Assembly (NCBI GenBank): GCA_017629275.1
Contig: JAGBXM010000132.1
Span: forward strand, 1-37,059
Origin: Clostridia bacterium
GTDB lineage: Bacteria; Bacillota; Clostridia; Oscillospirales; Acutalibacteraceae
Direction of reading: 5' to 3'
Length of the DNA: 37,059 nucleotides
In this document: piece by piece, positions 6,595 through 15,596 of the stretch
How positions within the stretch are numbered: the stretch's first letter is position 1
Layout: each line of letters starts with the position of its first letter
The notes under the pieces: generated by a model
Databases searched by the model: none
Told to the model about the DNA's origin: nothing
Seen by the model: only the letters and a program-made list of their open reading frames with translations
Made by a program: the position numbers and the translations under genes

Positions 6595-8532
6595 TTATTT
6601 TGAAGATTCTTTAGTGTAACCTAGCAGACCGCCTGCAAGAATAATGTCTCTCGAACGACCAGAAAGTTGGGGGATGACCTCATATTCTTCGTTAGTGGTC
6701 TTATTCTTAAGAATAACCGTCTTTTCATTGGCGATGCGATCTCTGATTTCGGGTAATTCCAACTCGTCGAACTGAGTAATTTTATCATAGTCTTCGGCGT
6801 TCTTGAAGGTTAAGGGAAGAATGCCTGCATTGATAAGGTTTGCAGCGTGAATACGTGCAAATGACTTGGAAACGACGGCTTTTATTCCGAGATAAAGGGG
6901 AACAAGGGCGGCATGCTCACGGGATGAACCCTGTCCGTAGTTTTCACCGCCGATGATGATTCCTTTACCTTCTTTTTTGCAGTTCTCGGGGAATTGTTCA
7001 TCGCAACGGGTGAAGCAGAAGTTTGAGAGGTAAGGAATATTGGAACGGTAGGGGAGGATCTTTGCGCCTGCAGGCATAATGTGGTCGGTGGTGATGTTGT
7101 CACCAACCTTGAGTATCGCCTTGGCTTCGATATTCTCCCACAACGGCTCGGTTTTAGGGAAAGGTTTGATGTTGGGTCCGCGGAGGATTTCAACCGAAGC
7201 GGCTTCCTCAACCGAGGCAGGTGCATCAACCATATTGTCGTTGATAAGGAACTTATCGGGCAATGTAATGCTTTCGATATCTGCATCGAGGGTTCTGGGA
7301 TCGGTGAGATATCCGGTCAGTGCGGCCGCAGCGGCGGTTTCGGGGCTGACAAGGTAAACACCTGCATCGGCAGTACCTGAACGACCCTCAAAGTTACGGT
7401 TGAAGGTTCTCAAAGAGATACCCTTGGAGTTGGGTGATTGACCCATACCGATACAAGGTCCGCAAGCACATTCCAAAATACGGGCACCTGCGGCAATGAG
7501 CTTGGATAAAGCACCGCAATCTGCCAACATATTAAATACCTGCTTACTTCCCGGTGCGATACCGACCGAAACGGAAGGATCGACCGTTTTTCCGTCCAAA
7601 ATAGCAGCAACTTTCAGCATATCGTAAAGTGAAGAGTTGGTACAGCTACCGATAAGCACCTGATCAACCTTCATTTTGCCGATCTCTGTGATACTCTTAA
7701 CGTTATCGGGCATATGGGGCATTGCTGCCAAAGGCTCGAGTGATGACAGGTCTATAGAAATTTCCTTATCGTAAACTGCATCTGCGTCGCTTGACAGTTC
7801 AGTAAAGTCGTCCTCACGGTTCTGTGCCTTGAGGAAAGCCTTTGTGATTTCATCAGAAGGGAAGATCGAGGTTGTAGCACCCAATTCTGCACCCATATTG
7901 GTGATGGTTGCACGTTCGGGAACCGACAAGGTCTTAACACCTTCGCCGGCGTATTCAACTATGTAGCCAACGCCACCCTTAACAGTGAGGATGCGAAGAA
8001 CCTCTAAGATAACGTCTTTTGCAGAAACAAAAGGTGAAAGTTTACCGGTAAGGTTTACTCTGATCATTTTGGGCATCGGGATGTAGTATGCGCCGCCGCC
8101 CATTGCAACGGCAACGTCCATACCGCCTGCGCCGATTGCAAGCATACCGATACCGCCGCCTGTCGGAGTATGTGAGTCAGAACCGATAAGTGTTTTACCG
8201 GGTTTGCCGAAACGCTCAAGGTGAACCTGATGGCAGATACCGTTACCGGGACGGGAATAGTAAATGCCGTGCTTTTTGGCAATAGACTGAATAAATCTGT
8301 GGTCATCGGCGTTTTCAAAGCCGGTTTGCAGAGTGTTGTGGTCGATATAAGCAACCGAACGCTCTGTCTTGACACGGTCAACGCCCATAGCCTCAAATTC
8401 GAGGTAAGCCATTGTGCCGGTAGCGTCCTGGGTCAGGGTCTGGTCGATTTTAAGACCGACGTCAGAACCGGGGATCATTTCGCCATCGACAAGGTGAGCT
8501 TTAATGATTTTTTGTGCAATAGTAAGTCCCAT
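6595..8532 (-). CDS. acnA: Aconitate hydratase
   Basis: This 645-residue [4Fe-4S] hydro-lyase interconverts citrate and isocitrate. The cluster cysteines lie in IGSCTNSS and CACGPCIGMG; GSDSHTPTGGG and GENYGQGSSREHAAL (swivel-domain substrate loop) are conserved. The length and the domain order (catalytic domains first, swivel last at about 480-640) fit the short monomeric bacterial/mitochondrial-like aconitases, not AcnB. The ATG at 8532 follows AGGAG. It is the first gene of the acnA-icd-rex operon. No citrate synthase is adjacent, so the unit supplies only the citrate-to-2-oxoglutarate branch, probably for glutamate synthesis. Confidence 0.96.
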   Translation of the reverse strand: MGLTIAQKIIKAHLVDGEMIPGSDVGLKIDQTLTQDATGTMAYLEFEAMGVDRVKTERSVAYIDHNTLQTGFENADDHRFIQSIAKKHGIYYSRPGNGICHQVHLERFGKPGKTLIGSDSHTPTGGGIGMLAIGAGGMDVAVAMGGGAYYIPMPKMIRVNLTGKLSPFVSAKDVILEVLRILTVKGGVGYIVEYAGEGVKTLSVPERATITNMGAELGATTSIFPSDEITKAFLKAQNREDDFTELSSDADAVYDKEISIDLSSLEPLAAMPHMPDNVKSITEIGKMKVDQVLIGSCTNSSLYDMLKVAAILDGKTVDPSVSVGIAPGSKQVFNMLADCGALSKLIAAGARILECACGPCIGMGQSPNSKGISLRTFNRNFEGRSGTADAGVYLVSPETAAAAALTGYLTDPRTLDADIESITLPDKFLINDNMVDAPASVEEAASVEILRGPNIKPFPKTEPLWENIEAKAILKVGDNITTDHIMPAGAKILPYRSNIPYLSNFCFTRCDEQFPENCKKEGKGIIIGGENYGQGSSREHAALVPLYLGIKAVVSKSFARIHAANLINAGILPLTFKNAEDYDKITQFDELELPEIRDRIANEKTVILKNKTTNEEYEVIPQLSGRSRDIILAGGLLGYTKESSK

Positions 8533-8562
8533 GAGTTCATCTCCTAAAAAACATATAGCTTT

Positions 8563-8591
8563 ATTATCCTACAAAATTATCAGTTTGTCAA
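8563..8591 (-). promoter_or_regulatory. Promoter of acnA-icd-rex
   Basis: On the minus strand a consensus TTGACA (8591-8586) and GATAAT (8568-8563) are separated by 17 bp, about 30 bp before the acnA start. Confidence 0.8.
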
Positions 8592-8602
8592 TATTTTAAC
8601 AT
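8585..8602. promoter_or_regulatory. Rex operator overlapping the acnA -35 box
   Basis: TTGTCAA-tatt-TTAACAT matches the Rex consensus TTGTTAA-N4-TTAACAA at 12 of 14 fixed positions with the right spacer. It covers the whole -35 hexamer (8586-8591), the expected position for repression. A second, weaker candidate TTATTAA-N5-TTAACAA at 8619-8637 has a spacer one base too long. Confidence 0.72.
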
Positions 8603-8671
8603 AATAAAAATGCAAAACTTATTAAAAAAATTAACAAAGTTTGATATTTTTACTCACATTTGAAATTCTGC

Positions 8672-8700
8672 TTGTTTTTGTGGTGATATTGAAGTAATAT
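8672..8700 (+). promoter_or_regulatory. Probable promoter of the sugar isomerase gene
   Basis: TTGTTT (8672-8677) and TAATAT (8695-8700) have 17-bp spacing, with the coding start at 8731. Both hexamers are moderate matches. Confidence 0.45.
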
Positions 8701-8730
8701 GTAATTGTATTTTGAATGGAGGTATAAAGT

Positions 8731-9633
8731 ATGCTTCTTGGTATTAACACGCACTGTATCGAAGAAAAGTTCGGTCTTATAAAAACGATAGATATTTATG
8801 CCGAGGCAGGATTTGATGCTATCGATCTGACTCTGTGCAAGTCTGTCAAAGAAGAAAACGGTTATTTTATTGGCGATGATTATTTAAAAAAAGCCAAGGA
8901 AATAAAGGAATATGTTGATTCTAAGGGATTGGTTATCAATCAGGCTCACGCATATTATCCCACATCCTATGACAGTACCGAAGAAACAGCAGAAGCCTTT
9001 AAGCTTATTGTTAAAGGTATGGAAATTGCCGCAACGGTTGAGGCAAAGGCTATCGTTGTGCATCCCAACCTTCACATCAATTATAACGACTATGGTGCAC
9101 CCGAAAAGCTGAAAGAGTTAAATTATAATTTTTATAAGTTACTCATTCCTTATGCTGAAAAGTTTGGTATAAAGATAGCAATCGAAAACCTGTTCCAATG
9201 GAAATTTGCCGTCGGACCCGTTCTGGGTCATTGTGTACCGAGTGTTTGTTCAAGACCTGAGGAACATATTGAGTATTTAGATTCTCTGAACAGTGATTAT
9301 ATTGTTGCCTGCGTTGATGTGGGTCACACAAACCTTGTTGGTCAGTCGCCGGCAGGTGTTTTAAAGGCATTAGGACACCGTGTAAAATGTCTGCACATCC
9401 ATGATAATGATACCCGACTTGATACCCATATGATTCCCGAAACGCCTAATATCGGTACAATTAATTGGGACAGTGTCTGTAAAGCGTTGGCCGAGATGGG
9501 CTATGACGGTGATTTTACTTTTGAAACTGACGGTAGCTATTTGAAATGCAATGAGCAAACTGTCAGGTCTTTGGTAAAATACAATCACGATGTCGGTCGA
9601 TATTTAATCAAAAAAATAGAGTCGTATAAATAA
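8731..9633 (+). CDS. Sugar phosphate isomerase/epimerase (xylose-isomerase-like TIM barrel)
   Basis: This is a 300-residue protein of the AP-endonuclease family 2 / xylose-isomerase-like TIM-barrel group. Likely metal ligands sit at barrel-strand ends: Glu in IAIENLFQW, Asp and His in CVDVGHTN, His in LHIHDND and Glu in FTFETDGSY. The family includes epimerases, inosose dehydratases and myo-inositol enzymes, and the substrate cannot be read from sequence. The ATG at 8731 has GGAGG 8-12 bp upstream. It is a monocistronic unit between a divergent acnA promoter and a strong terminator at its stop codon. Confidence 0.87.
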   Translation: MLLGINTHCIEEKFGLIKTIDIYAEAGFDAIDLTLCKSVKEENGYFIGDDYLKKAKEIKEYVDSKGLVINQAHAYYPTSYDSTEETAEAFKLIVKGMEIAATVEAKAIVVHPNLHINYNDYGAPEKLKELNYNFYKLLIPYAEKFGIKIAIENLFQWKFAVGPVLGHCVPSVCSRPEEHIEYLDSLNSDYIVACVDVGHTNLVGQSPAGVLKALGHRVKCLHIHDNDTRLDTHMIPETPNIGTINWDSVCKALAEMGYDGDFTFETDGSYLKCNEQTVRSLVKYNHDVGRYLIKKIESYK

Positions 9634-9679
9634 TTTTAAAGCACTTCAATCACGGGGTTGAAGTGCTTTAAAATTTTGC
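9632..9679. terminator. Bidirectional terminator after the isomerase gene
   Basis: An 18-bp perfect stem (9632-9649 with 9658-9675), with core AAAGCACTTCAA / TTGAAGTGCTTT and an 8-nt loop, starts inside the isomerase stop codon and serves both convergent genes. Confidence 0.93.
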
Positions 9680-10501
9680 TTAAATATTGATTTTATGTGG
9701 CTTTCTTTTTTTATAGTAGTAAACACCATCAAAACCGATTTCCTTCAAAACTTTTACGGCTTTATCAAAGTTTATGGATGCTCTCTCAATGATATGAGCG
9801 TCTGAGCCCAAAGTTATCAATCGGCCGCCTTTATCGTAATACATTTTGATAATATTGGTGGTAGGCATAAAATCATTAAATAAATCGAATGAGGATGTGT
9901 TGACCTCAAGCGCGATGTTTCTGTCAATAATAACATCAAGAATTTTATGGATTTTTGGGATGAAACGTGATATATCAACTTCGCGGTGATAATGTCCGAT
10001 AATATATCTCAAAGGGCAGGTGAGGTGCGCCAGAATATCAAAATCCATAAAATCTAACATTGTCAGCACATCGTCAAAATACAAATCAAGCAACTCATTT
10101 AATACTGCCTGAGACGGTTTCGAAAAATCAAAACCGCTGTACGCACCCGTGTAGTATTTACTTCTTAAGCAATGCACCGAGCCGATAATCACATCAAAAT
10201 CAAGGTAATACTTGATTTTTTCATAAATATCAGGATGCCAAAAGGCCTCACTTATCTCTATTCCTGCAAGAAGCTGACATTCGCCGTGGTGTAGTTTATT
10301 GAGTTGCGCCACAGTATCATAGGCCTTTTTTATGGGCGTGAAAATGTCATAATCGTTATAACAATATGAATCAAAATGGTCGGTTACGGCAAAGATATTG
10401 GTGCCTTTTTCGATTTGTGAACGCATCATATCCTCAATTTTGCATTTTGAATCGTGAGAGTACTCCGAATGTGTGTGCATATCGGGGATTGACAAAACCA
10501 A
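9680..10501 (-). CDS. PHP-domain phosphatase (histidinol-phosphatase HisK-like)
   Basis: This 273-residue metal-dependent phosphoesterase belongs to the PHP superfamily. The motifs are DMHTHSEYSHD (first HxH), AVTDHFD, an internal Glu in LAGIEISEA, IIGSVHCL, and a C-terminal SDAH. Family members include histidinol-phosphatases and other small phosphatases. No his gene is nearby, so the histidinol-phosphate assignment is tentative. The start is TTG at 10501, with GGTGAT about 5 bp upstream; an ATG seven codons in (10480) is the alternative but would lie inside the first metal motif strand. It is transcribed alone and ends at the shared terminator. Confidence 0.83.
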   Translation of the reverse strand: MVLSIPDMHTHSEYSHDSKCKIEDMMRSQIEKGTNIFAVTDHFDSYCYNDYDIFTPIKKAYDTVAQLNKLHHGECQLLAGIEISEAFWHPDIYEKIKYYLDFDVIIGSVHCLRSKYYTGAYSGFDFSKPSQAVLNELLDLYFDDVLTMLDFMDFDILAHLTCPLRYIIGHYHREVDISRFIPKIHKILDVIIDRNIALEVNTSSFDLFNDFMPTTNIIKMYYDKGGRLITLGSDAHIIERASINFDKAVKVLKEIGFDGVYYYKKRKPHKINI

Positions 10502-10541
10502 TTAAATCACCGCCTGAAACTTAATGTTGAGAACGGTAATT

Positions 10542-10570
10542 ATTATTGCACAAACTAATTCGGTTGTCAA
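10542..10570 (-). promoter_or_regulatory. Promoter of the PHP phosphatase gene
   Basis: On the minus strand TTGACA (10570-10565) and AATAAT (10547-10542) have a 17-bp spacer. Confidence 0.6.
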
Positions 10571-10614
10571 TCTAAACCATCGGTTGAATCAATTGTTTAA
10601 TATGTTATCGTCAA

Positions 10615-10631
10615 GGTCAGAGAAAGTCAAA
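10615..10631 (+). promoter_or_regulatory. CtsR-binding site upstream of hrcA
   Basis: GGTCAGA-gaa-AGTCAAA matches the CtsR heptad direct repeat RGTCAAA-N3-RGTCAAA at 13 of 14 positions. It lies 30 bp upstream of the hrcA -35 box, and its half-sites and spacer closely match the box at the ctsR promoter. Confidence 0.7.
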
Positions 10632-10660
10632 GAAATTTTAAAATAATTTTGCAAAAACTA

Positions 10661-10688
10661 TTGACAAACTTAAAAATTGTGATAATAT
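10661..10688 (+). promoter_or_regulatory. Promoter of hrcA-grpE-dnaK-dnaJ
   Basis: A consensus TTGACA (10661-10666) is followed after 16 bp by TAATAT (10683-10688), with the CIRCE element starting 7 bp later. Confidence 0.72.
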
Positions 10689-10695
10689 ATAGTTG

Positions 10696-10722
10696 TTGGC
10701 ACTCGAAGTGTCAGAGTGCTAA
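10696..10722. promoter_or_regulatory. CIRCE element (HrcA operator)
   Basis: TTGGCACTC-N9-GAGTGCTAA matches the consensus TTAGCACTC-N9-GAGTGCTAA at 17 of 18 positions. It sits at the transcription start and in the hrcA leader. Confidence 0.96.
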
Positions 10723-10744
10723 ATTGATAACAAGAGGTGAGAGG

Positions 10745-11779
10745 ATGGAATTAAGTGACCGTAAAAAGATAATACTTGGTTCGTTGATCAAATATTATAT
10801 TAAGACGGGTGAGCCTGTTGGTTCAAAGTCTTTGTTGGAACTTACGGGTCTCGGCGTTTCTCCTGCAACTCTTCGTAACGAGATGAGTGAACTTTGCGAT
10901 CTCGGTTACCTTTGTCAACCGCATACTTCGGCAGGACGTCAACCGACAAGCTTCGGTTATAGTTTTTATTTTGAAAAGTTGATGAACCGAAGGGAAGTTC
11001 CTTACGATCTTCAGCTGATTATCGATAATATGTTGAACGATGCGGCGAAAGACCCTGAGAATCTTGCTTCGGTTGCAGGTCAGTTATTATCTGACCTTAC
11101 CGGTTTTCCTACTTTAATGGCTACTGTCACAAAAGAGGAGACGTTTGTTAAAAGAGTAAACGTTTTATCGATGGGTCGCAGAACGGTCTTACTGTTGTTG
11201 ATAACTTCTGACGGAATTGCGCGAAGCAGAATATGCAGAAGTGCATTTAATCTCGCTCCAGACGCGCTGTCTCACTTTGAAAAGCTGGTCTCGTATTATA
11301 TTGTCGGTACTGAGCTAATTAAGTTTTCTCCTGTTTTTTTACAGGCCTTGGTTTCGCGAACGGGCGATCTGTCATTGTTTTTGATGCCTTTACTTTCAAG
11401 CGTATTTGAAATGGTCGAAGAACTTCAATCAAAGAGCGTTCACGTTAAAGGTGAATCAAATGTACTCAAATGTTACGGCAATGATTATGATTCACGGTCT
11501 CTGTTAACACTTTTGACGCAACAGGATAAGTTGTTTCCGTTATTGACTAATACCCGTGATGATATTGAAATAGTATTTGGTGATCAGACCGATATTGAGG
11601 CACTTCGGCACTCGAGCCTTGTAGTTGCTAAATATCGCTTAGGCGATAAGGATATTGGTCGTATCGGTGTGATAGGTCCTGTCAGAATGGCGTATGAGCA
11701 GTTGGTGCCAAGTGTTGAGTATTTTGCTTTAAAACTTGGCAGTGTTATGACTCAGGCTATGAGAGATTTAGAGGAATAA
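10745..11779 (+). CDS. hrcA: Heat-inducible transcriptional repressor HrcA
   Basis: This 344-residue repressor of class I heat-shock genes binds CIRCE and depends on GroEL for folding. The N-terminal winged helix (about 1-85) has SDRKKIILGSLIKYYI, TGEPVGSKSL and the recognition segment SPATLRNEMSEL, followed by the conserved HTSAGRQPT. A GAF-like/IDD core follows, and the C-terminus carries GRIGVIGPVRMAYEQL. The ATG at 10745 is preceded by AAGAGGTGAGAGG; the frame is open further upstream but crosses the CIRCE element, so that extension is rejected. It is the first gene of the hrcA-grpE-dnaK-dnaJ operon, with CIRCE and CtsR sites upstream. Confidence 0.97.
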   Translation: MELSDRKKIILGSLIKYYIKTGEPVGSKSLLELTGLGVSPATLRNEMSELCDLGYLCQPHTSAGRQPTSFGYSFYFEKLMNRREVPYDLQLIIDNMLNDAAKDPENLASVAGQLLSDLTGFPTLMATVTKEETFVKRVNVLSMGRRTVLLLLITSDGIARSRICRSAFNLAPDALSHFEKLVSYYIVGTELIKFSPVFLQALVSRTGDLSLFLMPLLSSVFEMVEELQSKSVHVKGESNVLKCYGNDYDSRSLLTLLTQQDKLFPLLTNTRDDIEIVFGDQTDIEALRHSSLVVAKYRLGDKDIGRIGVIGPVRMAYEQLVPSVEYFALKLGSVMTQAMRDLEE

Positions 11780-11829
11780 TTTGTTTTATACCGTTTTACG
11801 GTTAAGTATAAATGGAAGGAATGAATTTT

Positions 11830-12354
11830 TTGGCTGAGAAGAAAACTAAATCAACCGAGGGTAAGACACCTGAAGTTGAGGAAAAAGCAAAAAAGTCGAA
11901 AAAGGATTCGACCGCTGACGAAATAGCTTCGTTACGTGCCGAAATTGAACAACAGAAAGATCTTTTATTACGTACTGCCGCGGAGTTTGATAACTTTAAA
12001 CGTCGCACTGAGAAAGAGAGACTTTCTGCTGCTGAATTCACGTCTGCTAATCTATTAAAGAAATTGTTGCCGGTATTTGATAACGTTGACCGAGCCAATG
12101 CCGCCGACAGAGACAGTGCCGACTATGCCAAAGGCGTTGAGATGATTGTCAAAATGCTGACTGACGCTGTTAAAGAACTCGGATTAAAAGAGATTGGAGC
12201 TGTTGGCGAGACATTTGACCCGAAGTTCCATGAGGCAGTAATGCACGTCGAAGATGAGAACTTTGGTGAGAATACCATTTGCAACGTTTTGCAAAAAGGA
12301 TATATGTTCGGTGAAACCGTTATTCGACCTGCTATGGTTCAGGTTGCAAACTAA
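11830..12354 (+). CDS. grpE: Nucleotide exchange factor GrpE
   Basis: This 174-residue co-chaperone releases ADP from DnaK. A charged, disordered Lys/Glu-rich N-terminus (about 1-35) leads into a long coiled coil with RTAAEFDNFKRRTEKE, then the beta-wing domain with GETFDPKFHEAVMHVED and KGYMFGETVIRPAMVQV at the end. I choose TTG at 11830 because GGAAGGA at 11814-11820 is 9 bp upstream. ATG 11821 is too close to that site, and ATG 11812 lies before it. It sits between hrcA and dnaK in the standard Firmicutes order. Confidence 0.95.
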   Translation: MAEKKTKSTEGKTPEVEEKAKKSKKDSTADEIASLRAEIEQQKDLLLRTAAEFDNFKRRTEKERLSAAEFTSANLLKKLLPVFDNVDRANAADRDSADYAKGVEMIVKMLTDAVKELGLKEIGAVGETFDPKFHEAVMHVEDENFGENTICNVLQKGYMFGETVIRPAMVQVAN

Positions 12355-12414
12355 TGTATTAAGGCTTTTGTCTTGATTATAAATTGTATTTAAACTTATT
12401 TGGAGGTTTTTATT

Positions 12415-14262
12415 ATGGGAAAAATTATAGGTATCGACCTTGGTACTACTAACTCTTGTGTTGCAGTTATGGAAGGCGGCGAAGCCGTTGTAATTCCTAA
12501 CGCAGAAGGTGCCAGAACTACTCCGTCGGTTGTTGCTTTCTCCAAGACCGGTGAGAGAATGGTAGGTCAGGTTGCAAAGCGTCAGGCTATTACCAACCCC
12601 GACAGAACCGTTATTTCTATTAAGAGAGAGATGGGTGCTTCTTATAACGTAAATATTGACGGTAAGAACTATACTCCTCAGGAAATTTCTGCTATTATTC
12701 TTCAGAAACTCAAGGCCGATGCAGAAGCTTATCTCGGTGCTCCCGTGACCGAGGCTGTCATTACTGTACCTGCTTACTTTACCGATGCACAGCGTCAGGC
12801 AACTAAGGACGCAGGTAAAATTGCAGGTCTTGACGTTAAGAGAATTATCAATGAGCCTACTGCTGCTGCTTTGGCTTTTGGCGTTGACAAGGAAGACGAT
12901 CAGAAGATTATGGTCTACGACCTTGGCGGCGGTACCTTCGACGTTTCGATTATCGAAATGGGCGACGGTGTTCAGGAGGTTCTTGCTACCGCAGGCAACA
13001 ACCGTCTCGGCGGTGATGATTTTGACCAGCGTGTAATGGATTGGATTGTTGCTGATTTCAAGGCGCAGAACGGTATTGATCTGTCGGGCGATAAGATGGC
13101 TATGCAGCGTATTAAAGAGGCTGCCGAAAAAGCTAAGATCGACCTTTCGGGTATGACTACTGCCGATATCAATCTTCCCTTTATTACCGTTGATGCAACC
13201 GGCCCTAAGCACTATGAAGGTACTTTGACCAGAGCAAAATTTAATGAAATTACTGCTGATCTTGTTGAGGCTACTATGGGCCCCGTTCGCCAGGCTTTGT
13301 CCGATTCGGGTCTTTCTACCTCTGAGATCAATAAGGTTTTGATGGTTGGCGGTTCCAGCCGTATTCCTGCTGTCCAGGAAGCTGTTAAGAAGTTTATCGG
13401 CCGTGAGCCGTTCAAGGGTATCAATCCCGATGAGTGCGTAGCTTTGGGTGCTGCGCTTCAGGGCGGTGTTCTCGGTGGTGATGTTAAGGGTCTGTTGCTT
13501 CTTGACGTTACTCCGCTGTCTCTTGGTATTGAGACTATGGGTCACGTTTGCACCAAAGTCATCGACCGTAACACTACTATTCCGACCAAGAAGAGTCAGG
13601 TTTTCTCGACCGCTGCTGACGGTCAGACTTCGGTTGAGATTCACGTTCTTCAAGGTGAGCGTGAGTTCGCCCAGGACAACAAAACGCTCGGCGTATTCCA
13701 TCTTGACGGAATTGCTCCTGCGCCCCGCGGAATTCCTCAGATCGAGGTCTCTTTTGATATCGATGCTAACGGTATAGTAAACGTTTCTGCTAAGGATCTC
13801 GGCACCGGTAAAGAGCAGTCTATTACCATTACTTCTTCGACCAATATGTCCAAGGAAGATATTGATAAGGCTGTTAAAGAAGCTGAACAGTATGCTGCAG
13901 AGGATAAGAAGCGCCGTGAGGAGGCTGATCTCAGAAATAATGCCGACCAGTTGGTATATACTGCCGAAAAGACTATTGCCGATTTCGGTGATAAGTTGAC
14001 CGATGCCGAAAAGACCGACATCCAGGGCGCTTGCGACGCACTTAAAGAGGCACTCAAAGGTACCGATAACGAGGCTATTAAGGTTAAGCAGGAGGATCTT
14101 CAGAAAAAGGTATATGCCGTTTCTGAAAAGGTTTATAAGGCTGCTCAGGATGCCGCAGGTCAGAATGCAGGTGCAGGTGCTCCCGGAGATATGGGCGGTA
14201 ACGGTGATCCTAACAACGTTTATGATGCCGACTTTACCGATGTTGACGATACTAAGAAATAA
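12415..14262 (+). CDS. dnaK: Molecular chaperone DnaK (Hsp70)
   Basis: This is a 615-residue Hsp70. The nucleotide-binding domain (about 1-360) has [40 protein letters not shown] and [13 protein letters not shown]. The linker [15 protein letters not shown] leads to the substrate-binding domain, and the C-terminal lid ends in a Gly/Ala-rich tail and DADFTDVDD. It lacks the insertion in the nucleotide domain typical of Gram-negative DnaK, as expected for Firmicutes. The ATG at 12415 follows TGGAGG. Codon use is more optimised than in neighbours, which also produces a long spurious antisense frame. Transcribed from the CIRCE promoter. Confidence 0.98.
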   Translation: MGKIIGIDLGTTNSCVAVMEGGEAVVIPNAEGARTTPSVVAFSKTGERMVGQVAKRQAITNPDRTVISIKREMGASYNVNIDGKNYTPQEISAIILQKLKADAEAYLGAPVTEAVITVPAYFTDAQRQATKDAGKIAGLDVKRIINEPTAAALAFGVDKEDDQKIMVYDLGGGTFDVSIIEMGDGVQEVLATAGNNRLGGDDFDQRVMDWIVADFKAQNGIDLSGDKMAMQRIKEAAEKAKIDLSGMTTADINLPFITVDATGPKHYEGTLTRAKFNEITADLVEATMGPVRQALSDSGLSTSEINKVLMVGGSSRIPAVQEAVKKFIGREPFKGINPDECVALGAALQGGVLGGDVKGLLLLDVTPLSLGIETMGHVCTKVIDRNTTIPTKKSQVFSTAADGQTSVEIHVLQGEREFAQDNKTLGVFHLDGIAPAPRGIPQIEVSFDIDANGIVNVSAKDLGTGKEQSITITSSTNMSKEDIDKAVKEAEQYAAEDKKRREEADLRNNADQLVYTAEKTIADFGDKLTDAEKTDIQGACDALKEALKGTDNEAIKVKQEDLQKKVYAVSEKVYKAAQDAAGQNAGAGAPGDMGGNGDPNNVYDADFTDVDDTKK

Positions 14263-14278
14263 TTGATACTGTAATGCG

Positions 14279-14355
14279 GTTTACGGGTGTTTTGGCATCC
14301 GTAAACTGTATTCTTACATAGTGCGAGGGAGTTCGTGTTTGATGTTTCCTCGCAT
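14279..14355 (+). other. Two stem-loops between dnaK and dnaJ
   Basis: Stem 1 is GTTTACGGGTG (14279-14289) / CATCCGTAAAC (14296-14306), 11 bp with one wobble. Stem 2 is TGCGAGG (14322-14328) / CCTCGCA (14348-14354). Neither is followed by a T tract, so they are more likely RNA processing or stability elements than terminators. Confidence 0.55.
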
Positions 14356-14376
14356 TTAACTGAGGAGTTGTAACTT

Positions 14377-15534
14377 TTGGCAGACAAAAGAGATTATTAC
14401 GAAGTGCTTGGTATTGACAAGAGCGCGAGTGAAGACGAAATTAAGAAAGCCTATCGTAAGATGGCTAAAAAGTATCATCCCGATCTTCATCCCGGTGATG
14501 CTGAAGCTGAGCAGAAATTCAAGGAAATAAACGAGGCTAATGAGGTTTTGTCCGACCCTGAAAAGAAGTCACGATACGATCAGTTCGGTCACGCAGGTGT
14601 TGACCCCAACTACGGTGCCGGCGGCGGTGGCTTCGGTGGCGGATTTAATGGTGGTTTTGGCGATTTCGGTGACCTTGGAGACATATTCGGCAGTTTCTTT
14701 GGCGGTGGTTTCGGCGGTGGAAGAAGAGCTAATCCTAATGCTCCTCGCAAGGGTGCCGATACATCTACGTCGGTTATTTTGACCTTTGAAGAGGCGGCTA
14801 AAGGATGTAACAAGAAGATCAAGGTTACTCGGATTGAGAACTGCGCCGAATGTGGCGGTAACGGATGCGAAAAAGGCCATACTGCTTCGACCTGCCCGAC
14901 CTGTAACGGTACGGGTCAGATTTACGTTAATCAGCGTACACCTTTTGGTACGATGCAGACTACACGTGCTTGTGATTCGTGTCGCGGTACGGGTAAAAAG
15001 ATTGATCATCCTTGTAAGGTTTGTAACGGTAAAGGACGTGTTCGCAGAACTACCGAGCGTGAGATCAATATTCCTGCAGGTGTAGATGACGGACAGTATA
15101 TTAATCTTCGCGGCGGCGGTGATATGGGGGTAAACGGTGGTCCTGCTGGTGACCTTCATGTTAATATTTCGGTTCGTCCGCATCCTATTTTCATTCGTGA
15201 CGGATTTGATATTTTTTGTGAAATACCTGTCTCATTCACACAGGCTGCTTTAGGTGCCGACATTGTTGTTCCTACTCTTGACGGCAAGGTTAAATTTACC
15301 ATTCACGAGGGAACACAACCCGGCGACGAGTTTAAACTTAAAGGTAAAGGTGTTCAAAGACTTAATTATTCGGGTCGTGGTGACCAGTACGTTAAGATTA
15401 TTGTTGAAATTCCTCGAAACCTTAACAATTCGCAAAAAGACCTTCTTAAAAAATTTGAAGAATCAGCCGGAGATTCTTGCTATAAAAAACGCAAGAGCTT
15501 CTTTGATAAAGTTAAAGAATTCTTTAAAGACTGA
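14377..15534 (+). CDS. dnaJ: Co-chaperone DnaJ (Hsp40)
   Basis: This is a 385-residue type I Hsp40. The J domain (about 1-70) contains the DnaK-activating HPD in YHPDLHPG. A Gly/Phe-rich linker follows (about 75-120). The zinc domain has four CxxCxGxG-type repeats: [24 protein letters not shown] and CKVCNGKG. The C-terminal substrate-binding domains have [16 protein letters not shown] and [15 protein letters not shown]. The start is TTG at 14377 (protein begins [12 protein letters not shown]), with GAGGAG about 9 bp upstream and no better ATG. Last gene of the hrcA operon; the terminator is at 15539-15569. Confidence 0.97.
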   Translation: MADKRDYYEVLGIDKSASEDEIKKAYRKMAKKYHPDLHPGDAEAEQKFKEINEANEVLSDPEKKSRYDQFGHAGVDPNYGAGGGGFGGGFNGGFGDFGDLGDIFGSFFGGGFGGGRRANPNAPRKGADTSTSVILTFEEAAKGCNKKIKVTRIENCAECGGNGCEKGHTASTCPTCNGTGQIYVNQRTPFGTMQTTRACDSCRGTGKKIDHPCKVCNGKGRVRRTTEREINIPAGVDDGQYINLRGGGDMGVNGGPAGDLHVNISVRPHPIFIRDGFDIFCEIPVSFTQAALGADIVVPTLDGKVKFTIHEGTQPGDEFKLKGKGVQRLNYSGRGDQYVKIIVEIPRNLNNSQKDLLKKFEESAGDSCYKKRKSFFDKVKEFFKD

Positions 15535-15538
15535 TTTT

Positions 15539-15569
15539 AAACCCTTCGGATTGATTTCCGAAGGGTTTT
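15539..15569 (+). terminator. Terminator of hrcA-grpE-dnaK-dnaJ
   Basis: A 12-bp perfect stem AAACCCTTCGGA / TCCGAAGGGTTT with a TTGATT loop ends in TTTTG, 4 bp after the dnaJ stop. Confidence 0.85.
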
Positions 15570-15596
15570 GTGTTAGTATGTTCTTGAGGTGTATGC

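Noticed and set aside
8619-8637. Second possible Rex site TTATTAA-N5-TTAACAA
   Set aside because: The spacer is 5 instead of 4 and one half-site has a mismatch, and it does not overlap a good promoter element; mentioned only beside the stronger site.
10649-10744. Extended N-terminus of HrcA
   Set aside because: The extra codons span the promoter -10 box and CIRCE; the conserved protein starts at the ATG with a ribosome site at 10745.
12184-13701. 505-codon open frame on the minus strand across grpE and dnaK
   Set aside because: It is antisense to a highly codon-biased dnaK, has low-complexity Asn/Ser/Thr/Leu composition, and shows no ribosome site or known domain.
14569-15183. 204-codon minus-strand open frame within dnaJ
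   Set aside because: It mirrors the biased codons of dnaJ; the Thr-rich composition and absent start signals mark it as a shadow.
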